Origin: Opisthocomus hoazin | Lineage: Eukaryota > Chordata > Aves > Opisthocomiformes > Opisthocomidae | Direction: 5' to 3' | NCBI RefSeq assembly: GCF_030867145.1 | Contig: NC_134416.1 | Coordinates: forward strand, 96,697,183 to 96,761,182 | Length of the DNA stretch: 64,000 nt | In this document: piece by piece, positions 48,901 to 62,507 of the stretch | How positions within the stretch are numbered: the first letter of the stretch is position 1 | Layout of the letters: each line of letters begins with the position of its first letter | The notes under the pieces: generated by a model | What the model was told of the DNA's origin: nothing | The model's input: the letters and a program-made list of their open reading frames with translations, nothing else | Database searches by the model: none | Position numbers and translations under genes: made by a program

Positions 48901-51900
48901 AAAGTGTGCTTTTGAAGAGCATCTCCTAATTGTCCTATTTTACAGTTCTTTGCTCTCCATTGTGGATTATCTCAGGTGCACAGGTAGGGTTCCTTTCAAA
49001 TGAAATTGAACTGGAAGACATGCTCTAGTTACAAATAGATCTGAAGTGCACAGAGCTGGACAACAGTCAGTCGAAAGTAAAGCTTTTTCAGATTTGTCTA
49101 GAGAGATGGTAAGCACTGGCAGATGAGCAAGACACCTTATTTTTTAATGTCATGTGTGGTAAGTTGACACTATTACATGAAATTAGAAAAACTTTGTTTA
49201 AAAGTTAATTTAATCTCAAAGTCTTGAAGTAATGACTCTAAACAAGTCCTCCAGTCCCTCAAAGCTCCAGGTGTGAGTTTCATACTTAGTTCTGGTCTAA
49301 AAACACTTAGCACTGAATTTGAGAAATTGTCAGTCTTTGGCACTGTCAGTAAGATTGCCGGCTCAGTCAGAATTATTTACATTCTTGGCAATACATTTGC
49401 ATCTTTCGAATTTGTGTGTGATATGTATCTTGCTATTTTGTGTTTAGTGCCTTAGTATTAACATATTTTTGCTGGACGATGGTGCAAACCTTGGTCCCCT
49501 AGCAGTTCTCTTGGTGCCTGTACATTGATGCATCAACAACCGGCAACCATCTGTTTCCTACTGGACTTTAACCCTAATCTGTCAACTCTATGCAGATCTA
49601 GTTATACAGCTTCATTTCATGAGAGGGAGGATAAAGCAACAGTGTGACTTATATTTGATAAATGCTTGTATTGATAGACTTGGTTTGAGCTTTGGATAAG
49701 TGAGTATCTCTAAACAGCATTTGTGAAAAGATGTTTATTATGTTAAAGATGACAGTATTACCAATGATTTTGTGGAATGTGTTGTGGGTTTGGTTTTTTT
49801 TTATCCCAGAATCAGAGGTGTGAAGGAATCTGTATGAGGGAGGGAAATCTTATTTTAGGAAAGCATTCAGTTTAACTTCGCTTTCCTTGAGCTGTTGGTT
49901 TCATAAACCTGCTTGTAGAACTCAACCTGAACTTTGTGTGTGTTGCCTAACAGCACAGTTAGAATTTGAGGTGACGGGGAACTGCAGGCACGTCTTTGCC
50001 TCTTCCCTCCTCAAGGAAAGGCAAAGATTGCCGCTGGAAGTCGGTCTGTGATCTCTCAGGGAAAAGTGTCTTGTTTGGATCAACATGCCTCCATCTTCTT
50101 CAGAAGAGAACAGACTCTCACGCAGTCTGTTACTGCGCTTCTTTGTACCGGGAAAGTGAAAGAGTAGGACTGAAGAGTCCTACTCTGGTTAGCAACTTTT
50201 TGTGCAGAAATGTTCATTTTCTTTATCCCTGTTGCTCTTTGTTGAGCTTGCTCTAGCTTTTCTGTCTTACCTGAGAAGGTGGATTTAGACTGTGTTGAAA
50301 ATGTGAGCGCATAGCAACTTATGCACAGTTGTGTAATGTTTTCAGTGTCATTCTCTTTGCCACTAATTCTGAGCATTTAATCTGTGGGGGTTTATTTAAT
50401 AGTTTTATTCCTGTGTGCATGATTTTGTTTTTATCTACGTTGAGCATATCCTTGAAGATACAGTGACCAAAACACTTAGTTAATTTGTAAATTAAGCTGA
50501 GGCCACTGCTGTATCAGAGCCAATGTAGTTTAGGCATTAGATGCTGAGTTAAACAACATCCCCATGTAAGAAAAGTTTAGTATTTATAAGGCAGTTATCA
50601 TGAAAGTAAGTGAAAGTGTTTGTGACCTTGGGTTGCTTGCTTATGGGCAGCAAGCCTTAGGTCTAAGACAATCTTGAAATTAGTTTTTAATCTTTAAAAG
50701 TAAGGTAGTTTAGTCTCTTCAAAATCCTGTCTCTCGTAAGAGAGACTGTTATCTCCAGTTTGAAGTAAATGACCTAGGGAAATTTTTGGGACTCAAATAT
50801 GAGGTTTTTATTTTCAAAGGGATAGTCTGGCTTCTCATCCCTTTAGCATAGTAGCTATAACATAGAATACCTTGTTTAGTGTGTCATTTAACAGTATGCA
50901 AGCTGTTGCATCTGTTGGTGGAGTCTATGAACAAGATGATGATGCTGTTAGTAAATGTAGACATAAAGGGCTGTAACGTGTTACTTCATTCTAAAATAAG
51001 CTTATTAGTTCATTGTAAATAAATAAAAAAGATAAAATCTTACATACAAAGACAGTGGTTGTCGTCTAATTCAGTTTTCACCAATGCTATCATAATTTGC
51101 TCTTTGCATTTGGACATAGGGTGAGGTGAAACCCCCGTGCCTGATGGTATACGCATACGGCAGTGCCATTAATTATGGCATTCAAATGGTTCTTGGAAGT
51201 GGGCTTGATACTTAGCTCTGATACTAGTACTCAATTCTGAAATTGTTGGAAATGGCCTCAGTTCCCAGAGAACTGTGTGTACTTATGATTTTGCAGGAGG
51301 TAATTTGATTGCTGGGACTGAATGGAGCTTTGTGTGAGTACTGGCACTTACATATGTAAATATATGTAAATATGGGGTCATCTTTGAGGAATTACTACAC
51401 ATGGAAGAAATAGAAGGAGTAGTTGGTCCGAGGAAGGATGCGCTTTCAATTTGCAAGTTCTTTCCATTTTATGTTCTTTTTCTCCCATTGAGATTACTCC
51501 TTGGAGTTTGAATGCCAAACCTGCATTAGGGAAATGTTTTCTCTTATGGTGAAGCCCGTGAAACCAGTGGCCATGAATGGCTGGGAGTGTGTTTCATGCG
51601 TATGGAATGGTGCAGAGGAAAGCAACACTAGCCACAACAGGCTTGGAGAGGAATTGTTGTAAGGCCATTCTCTGGTAGCTAGAGCCAGTTGTAAGAGGGC
51701 TTATGGTTTCATTAGTTGCAAGATCAAACAGCTGATCTTGCTCACAAATTCCGCTTTCTTATAATGGTTTATATGACATGGATGTGAAAATAGGTTTCTT
51801 TCCAAGAAGAAAGAAGACAACCCTATAATAATGCTAAGGCTTACACTGTGTGTGTTATTCGCCTTAGCCAGAAAATACTTTTTCTGCAGCAGTTGAATTA

Positions 51901-52500
51901 ACTGGTTATTATTTGAGGAATTTGGTATTTACAACAATAAATAATGATAAATATAGATTATCCTAATTTCATAATTATGATGATAGTTCATAATTGTGTG
52001 ATTTGTAATGATAGCAATAAATATAATTTATGATAAATTTTAGTCTAAGTGCCCTGAAAATACAAGAAGTTATAATAGAGAAGCAAAGGCACCTGTAATC
52101 TTCTAGACTGCTCTAATTACTATATCCTCTAGGCAGTGTAACCTATATTCAGTTGAGTCCTGCAAATTAATTGCGAAGCCTAATGATGAATCAAAATACC
52201 AATGAATTGAATTTTAATAAACTGTAGACTGTTTTTCTTACGTAGAGGAGAAGCCAAGAAATCTTTTACAGGTTCTCATCTGAATTGGATTTTTTTTATA
52301 TCTACACAATATGTATTTGGTGATAAAATGATAGTGCTTTATTAGCTGCAGATACTTAAAATTCAAAGTAGTTTGCTGTCTTTTTTTTTAGTCAAGTATG
52401 TCACTAGCTTTGGAAAATGCTGTGTCTTTAGCTGTACAGTACAAAGCAAATGAGGAAAATACACTTGTAAACTACCAGTAATTTGTATTTAAAATTGCTT
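39983..52500. other. Intronic sequence, nothing certain
   Basis: Contains the exon-like 40,376-40,533 stretch and a 160-codon minus frame (43,019-43,501), neither supported by a recognisable domain. Simple T/G-rich tracts occur, for example (GTTT)n near 40,230-40,255. A very AT-rich block lies at 51,930-52,045. Confidence 0.5.
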
Positions 52501-52519
52501 TGGGGGGGTGGGGAGGGGT
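52501..52519 (+). repeat. G-rich tract with quadruplex potential
   Basis: Runs of G7, G4 and G4 separated by single T or A on the sense strand of the presumed intron. The G7 can supply two of the four runs needed. Confidence 0.6.
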
Positions 52520-53189
52520 CATTTTCACAGGAAATTAAGTGGACAGGATATATGGAATTCCAGAATTATAATGTTGTAAAAGAATTTGAAATGCATGCAT
52601 AAAGTTACTACATTGGTTCATGCTTTTATGCTGGATGTAGGACAACACAATTTACGTTTTATGAGGAAGATGCAAATGACTAGCTGTTTCTACTTTTAAA
52701 TACTTGTTCACAAAGAACTTTGTAAAAATCCATTCTCCTTAATTGTACTGTGGTCCTCATAAAATAAACTTAATACGAAAGCTACTGTTCTGGTTGCAGA
52801 GGAATATCTTTGGATTAAGCTTGAGTGTGAATGCTCATAATTACACAAAGGGAAATGCCATCTCTTTGGTTCTGTGGACACTGGGAAAGCTGCTGATCAT
52901 GTAAATGAGAATTGTTAAGGCGTAGTTCCTACTAGGCTTGTGGCTTAATTCTCTTGAGGCTGCCTTTCTTAGGAAATACTTGGTGCTGATACTAGTTGGA
53001 CTTCCATGTTCCTCCTAGTAATAGCATCCTAGAAAAATGTATTTTTGCCCCTGCTGAAACGTGTATGTACCTAAACAGTTAGAAAACTTTCACTTTAGTC
53101 AAGAAGCACTTATGTCCTGAATTTAAAGTAGATTAGGTGTCATTAGTTAGCACGGTTGTAAAGGGGTCTGTTTTACTATTCATTGGTGT

Positions 53190-53345
53190 TACAGGTTTGC
53201 ATGGCAAGGTTTTGGTAGCAGGGGGGCAATAGGGGTGGCTTCTGTGAGAAGCTGTGAGAAGCTTCCCCCGTGTCTGATACAGCCAGTGCCAGCCGGCTCT
53301 GAGACGGACCCACCGCTGGCCAAGGCCGAGCCAATCAGCGGCTTC
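53190..53345. mobile_element. Avian endogenous-retrovirus LTR remnant
   Basis: A GC-rich insert in AT-rich intron, with GGTTTGCATGGCAAGGTTTT, then GTGGCTTCTGTGAGAAGC, CCAGTGCCAGCCGGCTCTGA and GACGGACCCACCGCTGG, then GAGCCAATCAGCGGC. From memory these strings mark a common bird LTR family, probably of the ERVL class. Only the first part of the LTR remains, with a local GTGAGAAGCT duplication. There are no coding genes of a provirus beside it. Recognition is from memory only, and orientation is probably plus. Confidence 0.6.
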
Positions 53346-55957
53346 TTAGTTGTCCCTAATTATAGTCCACGAAAATGTGAGCAGCTTTGTTTAAATACTT
53401 AATTTTAAATACTAGATGAAGTTAGTCATTTGTTGGCATGGTTGGGTACTCTCCAGAGGCAATAGGCAGTCCTGTAATGATAAATTGGCTAGTTCCAAGT
53501 TCTAATTGTTGTCGAGTAACTAAAAGGTTGTTATTGATCCAGTGCAATGTATGTAAACCAACTTGAATGCTATTTAATTAGAATAACATCTGCACTGTCT
53601 GTTAAAGGGAGGTGTCTGAAATGCGTGTGCACCATGCGTCATGGCAAGCACGTCTCCATGGCCGGGGGAAAGAGCATCCCTTTTGTGTTGCCCAGGCCTG
53701 GGAGAGTGGGAGTGTAGCAGAGCTCTCAGAACAAGTCCAGAGGTTGGACAGTTTAGCGAAGTGAACTAAATGCCCAGTTTTTAAATGTAGTCAGCCTTAA
53801 AATTGAGGTCTAAAAGGAACAAACGCATATTTAAATGGTAGATACCCAGAGGGGAGGGGAGCAAAACCCACTGGCATGAAGACATAGAACCATGGAGCTG
53901 AATGTGTCCTGCTCAGTTATGTAACAAGCTTTTAGCTTGGAAATCGCATGGGCATACCAAAAGCCTGCAAAAGTAAAGACTGAATAAGGGCTTCTGTTTA
54001 TTTTTGCTAAGAAGTCATGGCCAAAAGATTCTCCGCATCAAGAAGCAGTGTTGTGTCTGTAATCTGTTACTAAGTGTTCTATGTTACAGTGTGAGACCCC
54101 TTAAATTTGGTCTATAGATTTTAATTTTGCTTTAATCAGATTATATAAAGCCAGCCACTAATTTTTTTATCGTGCTTGTATTAGTTTACGTCTTCTGACA
54201 GAAGTTCATGGGAGCTTTGTCACACTTTAACCAAAAAAAACCGCTGTGTTGTTTGTCCTGGAGTTATGAACTTGCCTTTTTTTCATGTTCCCAGATGTGG
54301 AAAAACTAGGACATCCTTAGTACTTGTCCTTGATCTGCTGCTTAGGATGTTAGCAGTGGATGTAATAGTCGATTGTATTAACTGCACCGTGGCTTAGTAC
54401 GGCCTGTCTGGCATTAGCACTGCTATAGCCAGTATGCAAATAACACTGCTGAGTGGGTAAGTTCTTATTTAATGGGAGTGACTTAATCCTCTCTCCCAGT
54501 TTGCTTTAGGGCTTGGATTTGCAGCAAAAATGCTAGTTTCTTAGAGTTTTTGTAGTTGAAACAAGTACTGCTCTTACTAAAAACAAACTAGAAGAGTAAA
54601 TGTGTTTTGTAATGAAGTTTAAAAAGCATTTGATAACTTTAATGTTTTAAACATTGCAAATTGTTTTTGTTATTAGTAAGATAATTTTATCTTCATAAAC
54701 GATAATAGAATTATTGTCCTCAACCTGATGTTTCAAAACACAGAAGTTATTTTTAAGCACACAAGAGAAATTGTATTCAAGTCCAAAAAATAATTTTACT
54801 TTATAATTGTTTTCAAGAATCTGTACGTTGCCTGCCTTGGTTAAAATAAGTATTCTACAAAGAAGCTTATGTATACTTAACATAAACAAAAGCAAACTGT
54901 CCATAACTAAGAACTTTAGTAAATTGGATGTAAATAAGTATATATTTGAATTACTTTTCCAAAGATTCTATTTTAAGACAGACTGCATGAAAAAAATGAA
55001 AATTATGTAAAATCATCCACCTAGGTGTTTTGGATTGCGGGCTAGGTTAATCCTCAGTGATTTCATATGTGATAGCGAAAGCACCAAAACCCAGCAACTG
55101 GTGCATAGCTGCTGTGCGATTTGATGGCCACGTAGTCTGAGAGGTCATTTTCAGTACCAGCTGTTTCATTGTGGTGGTTGGAATAGATCTGAGTTTCAGG
55201 CGATAAAGCAAAAAAATACCACAGGATAAATGCAGGTAAGAACGGTACAGGCTTTGAACGGGCTTTGGCTAAGGGACTGCTACAGCCGAGTGAGGTACAA
55301 GTGTCTTCAAGTTGACAGGGAAAAAATGAGTGCGGACAAGAACAGAGAGGGGTACAAGCAAGCTATTTCCTGACCTGATGTTTAAGTGTAAGGGACAAAT
55401 GTTTAAAAAGGGATTGTGTCTGAATTGTCAGACTTGCTGTGTTCCCCAAGCGCCTCTGAGATTAAACAAAAACAGGTAAGAATTATTGTTCATTACTGTT
55501 ACAGAGTTTGCGGTTCTTTTGGGGCACTTGAAAGTTGGGACAAAAAACAGGATGTGCTTAGAAGATACTGCAGTATGCTTTCCTCTTGAAACAGTAAATA
55601 ATTTTGAAACAAGCTGAAGGTTAGATACTGCACCAGGAACACCAATTTGTAATGTTCTCCAGAAAATGGCGTAGTTAAAAGTTTATAAGTTTTAGTTCAG
55701 ATTCAAAATTCTTACCCAAAATAGGTAGTTCACTTAAAGCACAGAATGAGGGCTGATTTGCATCACTGAAAAATGTGGGGATTTTGAATGCCTTACCTTG
55801 ATTTTCCGTTGGCAGACTTAATGTTCACAGTACTGACAGTAGTGCTGAGTAAAGTTTTAAAACATCTTTGTAAGTGCTTGAATCGAATGGCTCTGAAAAA
55901 ATAACAAGTGTGCAGAATTCTTGTGAAAGCTAATCCATATTTTTATTTTACTTTTAG
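53346..55957. other. Intronic sequence, nothing recognised
   Basis: AT-rich with a short GC-richer patch at about 53,620-53,720 that I could not assign. Short frames only. Confidence 0.55.
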
Positions 55958-56055
55958 GGGAGGAGAATACAATGCAAGATTGTGAAAGTGACTGTAATAG
56001 CTGTGTAGCAAATGATTTTATTTATCTGTTTGTTTATTTTCCAGATAGTGTAGTG
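55958..56055 (+). other. Candidate exon 2 with nested acceptor, in phase with exon 1
   Basis: CTAATCC at 55,931-55,937 could serve as a branch point, 20-26 bases upstream of the acceptor. TTTTTATTTTACTTTTAG ends at 55,957, and a donor GTG|GTAAGC follows 98 bases later. Joined to exon 1 (phase 1) the codon at the join is GGG (Gly). The frame then reads Glu-Glu-Asn-Thr-Met-Gln-Asp-Cys and stays open across the exon, leaving phase 0. A second acceptor, TTTGTTTATTTTCCAG ending at 56,044, would make an 11-base micro-exon with the same donor, also in frame (87 bases shorter). Its first codons after the acidic start turn hydrophobic and Phe/Tyr-rich because they lie on the second pyrimidine tract, which argues for caution. 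Confidence 0.25.
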
Positions 56056-59000
56056 GTAAGCTTTAAGAAGACATTTTTGCTTAGCTTAGGCTTAGTTACT
56101 TGAAGTTGATTATATTTCCCCCTTTTTTTTCCTTGTTAGTTTGTGCTGTTTCTCCCTGAATATAGTATTAGTAGCTACCATAAAGCAGTGAACTTACAGC
56201 CACCAAATGATTAACAGTGTTTGAAAACAGTCTTGAAATGGAATAGACATTTCTTTAAGGTGAATTATAACAACTGCACAGTTCGTTTGGTTTTGGGTTT
56301 TTCTTTTTTTTCGAGAGGGGCAAGGATGGTCAGAAATCTCATTTCAGATAAACTCATTTCAAAGTCTGATGTTAAAGGACAAAAGAAGTTGGGGCAGACG
56401 AGTGAGAGGCAAGATATCTGTGAAGTGGTGGAGAAGGCTGTTTAGTAGAAGGGAGTTTTATTGTCCAGAAAAAAGGTTGTGACGAAGTGTTTAGCTTTTG
56501 AAACTTGACTCACTTAAATGATCAAAAGCATGTAGAAAATAGTTAATTTGTTGCACTTCATTCACTTATTGAAGCTTAAGTGTCGCATTCTATGTTAGAG
56601 CCATGACTTTATTTGAAAGAAGGAACAAACGTGAAAACAAAGTAGGTATACTGAGGTGCTTAGGAATGTCTGGATCATTTAAGATAGAAGAAAATTATTT
56701 GTGTATGACGTTAAGCAGTAGAAATTAAAAGAAGGGGTGTGTTTTATTTTCTTTAGTCTGAGAAGTGTGACAGCTGATGAATTATGAATTTGAAAAGTTG
56801 AAGGTGCTTGTAGACATAATGATGAACTTATGTTTATAATTTTATTTTCCTCAGAGTAGTAACCAAGCATCTGCAGAAGGGGCTTGCTGAGGATAATCTT
56901 AACTTTTGGGATAGGATTTGCTTTGGATGGAAATGATGTGAAAGAATAGAATGTAAGAAGTTGACCCTCAAGTGGAGATGTTGCCATGTAAATGAGTTTT
57001 GTTACCAACAGGAGAAATTTGACAAAACATTGAAGAAAAGTATTCAAAGAGAAGGCTTATTACATGCCTGTGTCAATTACCTAAAGGAACCACTATACAT
57101 ATTAAATGGTGGGTTGTCCTGCTAAGTTGATTCCTGTGAACAGGTAGAAAGTTGAGGTGCGAAAACTGAGCAGGGACATTGGTTGTAAACTTGTAGAACA
57201 ACATTCCGAATATTTTTTTAGGTGCTGCCCCAAGTACGTCTTTCAGTTATGGGAATAGAAGCTCCCTGGACTCATTTAATATGGATCTGGCAATATGAAT
57301 TACCAGCTCAAATGTTGATTAACACAGATTTCTTAAAATTTAAAGTTGATTTTGAAAAGAAATGTTTTTTCTTTATATATGTTTGTTCAAAAAGCCTGCA
57401 TCTAATGGTAGCATAGAAAAATATTGGAAAGAGATTTTGGTGTAAATATGAAGCTGTACCATTTATGGAATGTGGATAGAATGTTTTTTGCTTTTAAAAT
57501 GGGTTACTTTAGGGGTAATCTCAAGTAGCTGACGTTGCTTGGAAATAGTCTTTGTTTAGTTTTAACTAGTTGTTAGAATGCATACTGTCAAAATGTTGAC
57601 AGTCGTAAACACAGGAATAAGGAGAGACCAGATCATCATCAAAAGTGGTTCACACAAAAAACACAGAGAGAGTAAATTAAGTGTGCTCAAAGAGGTAAGA
57701 AGCAGCCAGAGATGCTCTAGAAAAGGTAGGAAGCAGGCTTGTGTGAGTCTGGGAGAAGGTTCAAAGCAGGGTTGCTACCTAACTGCACTGAAGGATTAAA
57801 TCCGCTGTGAGTCTTCTGTGAAAACACAGTGGAATAAAAATAATTAGATTATATTTGTATGATTGTATCTACATGTAAGACCATTCAAATTGGGATTGAT
57901 AGAAAGGAACTGACAGAGTACAGATAGAGCTATCCTTGCAATGAGTATTGTCTTAAATCCTTGCTAGTTGAAAGTGTAATGTAGAAGGGGAAAAAAATAC
58001 GTGAACAACTTCGATTTCACAACCAAAATAACTAGAGCTATATTTTTATAACAAAACTTGGGAATTTTGCGTCATTCTGTAGTATATGTTTTTCTGTCCC
58101 ACCACAGGAATATACTATTTAAAGAGTAGGACTGTAGAACACCTGATTATAGTGGGTTTTTTGTTTTGTGGTATGGTTTGGGTTTTTTGTTTGGGCCTTT
58201 TTTTGTCTTTTGTTTTTAGTTAGTATGGATGTGCAAACGTGAATTAGGATCAGTGCAGTTAGTATGTTGAAGTAACGTGAAACTGAAAACAAGGCTGATG
58301 ATTACTGCTTAGGATTTTAGTGTGTCAAATGTCAGTTTGAGCAGCTCCAGATGACATCGAGGGAAGAGGAGTCAAAGTTGTGTGTAAGAGCTTTGGATGG
58401 TCTGTGACCAAAGAATAAGAAACACATCAGAAGGATTTTTGTTGCCGTTAGGAATTAGTACATGAGATTTTATAGGTAAATGGGGGCATTTTGATGAGTA
58501 CTTAAAAAAAAAAGTCTTGATCTTTCTCAGACTGAACCGTTTGGGTTTAAGATGCTGAAGTGTATAATGCCCTTCATTGACTTGCCAACCACTGGCAGCT
58601 TTTTGGGCAGCTGTTGGAAGGGGAAGCAAATAAGTAGACATTTGTGGCAGTCTTTGGTAGTTCATAGCCAGAGGAGAATAAGTGTATATTAAAAAAAGTA
58701 AAATGGTGTTACTGCAGTTCATTAATAATTTCTCTGAATTGCTTAGTCACGCTCTCTGATCATAGTATTAGCTGTGAAATGGAAGTGCTGGGTATGCCAT
58801 CATTGCCAGACTGCTCAAGTTGATCCGAGACAGTTATCTGGCATTTTATGGGCTGCAGAAAGCAGGTGATGAGATGCTTCAAAGAGAATAGTTACTGGTG
58901 CTTATAGGGATATTTTGGTAGCTCTTATTTCTCCTTGGTAACGTCGTGGCTCAGATGAAATCTGAAGCAGTACATCCCCAATGATACACTGTTTCCTCGC

Positions 59001-62000
59001 CATGCAAGCTCTTCTTTTCCATCAAATATCACCTGGGGGGAGCACAGCTCTATTGCCTGGCATTCACATGGTGGTGTTCTTTGTCTTGTGGCATTACCAG
59101 CAAGAGATCAGTGCTTGGTGGTGATTTTTTCCACTTCAGAGTCCAGTAATTTCTAGGAAACATGGAAGCTGCTCAGTGGCTCAGAAGGCTGTGGGTCAGA
59201 TTTTGTTGAGCTAGCAAGAACATGGAGAGAGGGAAAATGGGAGAGGAAGAGGGTTAAATTTTGAAAGAGAAATCTAGATGTACCCATGAATGCATTTCTT
59301 GTAACTCATAAGTATAAAGTATACATGTTTTATGTCCAATCTTGCTAGCACCTAATTTGCCTGGATGTTCAATTTGTAGCTTGAATGTGCAGTTTTGTGG
59401 CAGATTGAACATGAAAATATTGATGAGATTGTGTCAGTTCAAATCACCTATCCTGTGTCCTCAGGATTTAAAATCTGATTTTGAGATTGTGCTGAAGCAG
59501 AGTAATCCTTTGCTGTGTACACAGGTGACATGCTTGTTCATCAGACGCTTGTGGAAGTGCTTCATGTTAATGTTACTATTCCAAGATACTCTTTGTGTGC
59601 AGGCATGGCCAAAGCTGTGGAGAAGGGATTTGTTTTGGCCTAGCATGGAACAGTGGAGAGATGATTCCAGATTCTCAAGAGTTTAAGATGAAATGGAGCC
59701 TTGCAAGCTTTTAAGTGTTTCTGATAATTCGATTAAAATTTTAACTTACTTGAATTAATGATGTGTTCTTACTGTTTAATGAGCTCTTCCTTGTCTCTTT
59801 CGTTAAATATAAAAGAAGGGAGGGGAATTTACACATAGATAAATGTCTGTTTGGCACACGGAGAAATGAAAGTGTAGACCTGACAAGAGGATGTTAGAAC
59901 AATTTCCTAAACAATTTACCTCAACCGAAAAGCAAAGGCCATAATTTAGCTTGGTGGGTATAACTTAATTTAAGCCATGTGGTTTTTTCCTCGCTTTAAA
60001 TGGAAATGTCTAACTCTTGATACAAAAGACTGCATGAGTTTACTTCATACAGGGAAGTGAGTCTTGCTAAGGATGTTTTTTGGAGCCATTTTGCATATTG
60101 ATAACAAAGAGTGTTTAGTCTTTTGAATAAAACATTAACTCACTGAAGTTGGACGTGGTAGTGGCTTTTGGAATTGTTACTGCGGGCTCCCACTGATGCA
60201 GCAGAAGCTGCACAGACATCAGGCTGGTAAGTTGAGGATAGAAATGATACAAGCTGTCCTTGGAGGAATTTAATTTGACTGTCGTTACCTAGGTGTTAAG
60301 GTGAACAGTGGAAAAGAAGTAGGTGGTTTTTCAGATCTGGGAAAAAGGTAGGAGATTTTTGATGAAGTGCTTTATTATTTCTATTTGTAGACAAAGAGCT
60401 AGCATTTTTGTTTAAATAGCGTGCATTCACTGTCTCTTGTTGTGAGACAGTTTTTTACCCACCCCTCAATTGTATTGCTTTTGATTGTGTCAACAGAAGC
60501 TTGAAGATTGTTGGCTGGTGGCTGCTAGAGCGCTCTCTAGTAAATTTGCTCGTGATTCAGAGCTGCTTGGTCAAATGGTACAAGTTGATGGTATGTGTGG
60601 TAAGCTACACTGGGGAGCAGTCAGTAGTATTATGGAGGCATTTATGAGTGCTTTCCAAGGGGATTTTGTATTGCTGAGAGGGTTATTATCTTGTGGATTC
60701 TTGTTAAGCATGTGCTAATTGCGCTACTGTACAGACAGGCTACTGGGAGTGCTGATGGTGCACCCAAGTTCTGTCTGATACAAGACACACCAGAGCTGAA
60801 GATGCTGAGTAGTCTAATCATAGCTAGTGGTTTCACAGGAAGAGAGGAGAAACATGTGGCTTGTGTAATGAAATGTATGGTCAACTCAAAGTACCTTCAG
60901 TTTCTTTATTGCCTTAGATAGTTGAATGCTCATAGAATCAGATGGCGTTGGTAGCCAGTTTTGATTAATGATACTTGGTACGTGTTATCCTTAATTTTAA
61001 AAATTTTTTTCCCACCTCCATCTTCCCTTGGTAATAGTCTGGTCATGAGACAAAAGTATATGCCACAGCAACCCTCTGGAAGGGCTTGACAGGGGATGAA
61101 GTAACCCCTGTAAAAATAAGATTTGGGTGGGGGTAATATGATGCTTACACAACACAAAGGCTGTTTTGCATCTAGCAGAGTTTTATTTAGTCTTGTTTAT
61201 AAATTTTCGCAGCAACCACAGGCTTAGGGAGTGTTGTGGCTCTTTGAAACTGGTTGAGATCCAACATGGTTGAGGTTGAGTCTGTGCTAATTCACATGGT
61301 TTGTTTCCATGCGGGTGCTGTCTTCACTCAAGGTGCTTGGTCTAAGAGTACAGAGTTCAGACCAAAGTTTGGCTTTGAATGGAATCTGCTGTGGTCTGTA
61401 AACCTTCATCAGACAGACATTTCATAACTTAAAAAGGGTGGTATTTCTGGATCTAAGCTGACTGTTGAAATAACTGAACACCATCTGCTTGATGATGCAT
61501 CTGTTTCATCATTCTGGACCAGAGCTTGATCATGCTGGTTCTGAGCTGGTTTGCTTATCTATGACACAGTTCACCTGCAATGCCCAATAACTCACATACA
61601 GTGATAGGAGTTACTATTATTTTGAAACTGCCAGTTGGTGCGAAAACTGTTAGTGCAAGAGTACATAAGGAAGCCATCTTCCTTTGAGATTGTTTGCTAT
61701 TATCGAAGCCTGTGAAGATCTCCTAGAAGGTACTAAAGAGCTATGACCAAGTGACAAGCTGGGAAGCATTCTGTAGGTAGAAATTGTGTGTGCTTTGGGA
61801 GGAAAAAGATGTGACATACTCAATGGTTTAGTTTGTGGAAAGAAATTTAAATTGAGTCTTGTATCTTAAAATTACTGTGGTTTGGAATGTGAAGATTCAG
61901 TGCATATCAGGAGTTACTTGAAAAAAATACTGAATTTCACTGGCTGAGTAGAGTTGAGGCATATGGCTTGTCATGGAAATGTTGTCTCAGCTAACTTTGG

Positions 62001-62484
62001 GTTGCATGCTAGATGAAGGCACGTAGGGATACATCAGGTCTGAGTTACTGGCAAACAGCATGGTGGAACTGTGTGAAATTCTTTCCTGATTGCAGAGAGG
62101 AGGCAGCATTTAGCAGCTACACATCTACTGAATTTTATTAGACAATGGAAATGTACCTTAGGGATTGGGGGGAGGGGGAAGCTATGCATTTCTTATCTAC
62201 GATAGAGTTCTCCGTCTGAGAGCCTTATGTCAGCAGTAAGCACAGTCCAGGAACAGCTGTTAATGTTCTGGCTGCACATAGCATCTCCTGTCTCTTAATC
62301 CATTGTATAGTTCAACCTGGAAACCAGTTGAGCACTTTAATAGCTAGAAGGACAGTATTGGGAGTAAAAATGCACCTGAACTGTTGATGGTTTAGAAACT
62401 GTATTGCAGTGCTAGTGTGTGTGGAATCACTTGCAGTGGCTCAGTGACAATTACTAAATCAGCTTTTCTCATCTTGCAGTTGAA

Positions 62485-62507
62485 TTTTTTTTTTTTTTTT
62501 TTTTTTT
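62485..62507 (+). repeat. Poly(T) run, 23 bases
   Basis: T23 followed by AGGG. It is acceptor-like by sequence, but the frame continuing from exon 1 stops within five codons, so I do not call an exon. It could also be the reverse complement of an old A-tail. Confidence 0.9.

Noticed and set aside
57222-57300. TTTTTTTAG acceptor with an in-phase frame of about 24 codons
   Set aside because: It ends in a stop with no good donor other than one only 12 bases in, so there is too little to call.
60926-60950. CATAGAATCA string resembling an antisense CR1 start
   Set aside because: Only about ten bases match and the following sequence does not continue as CR1.
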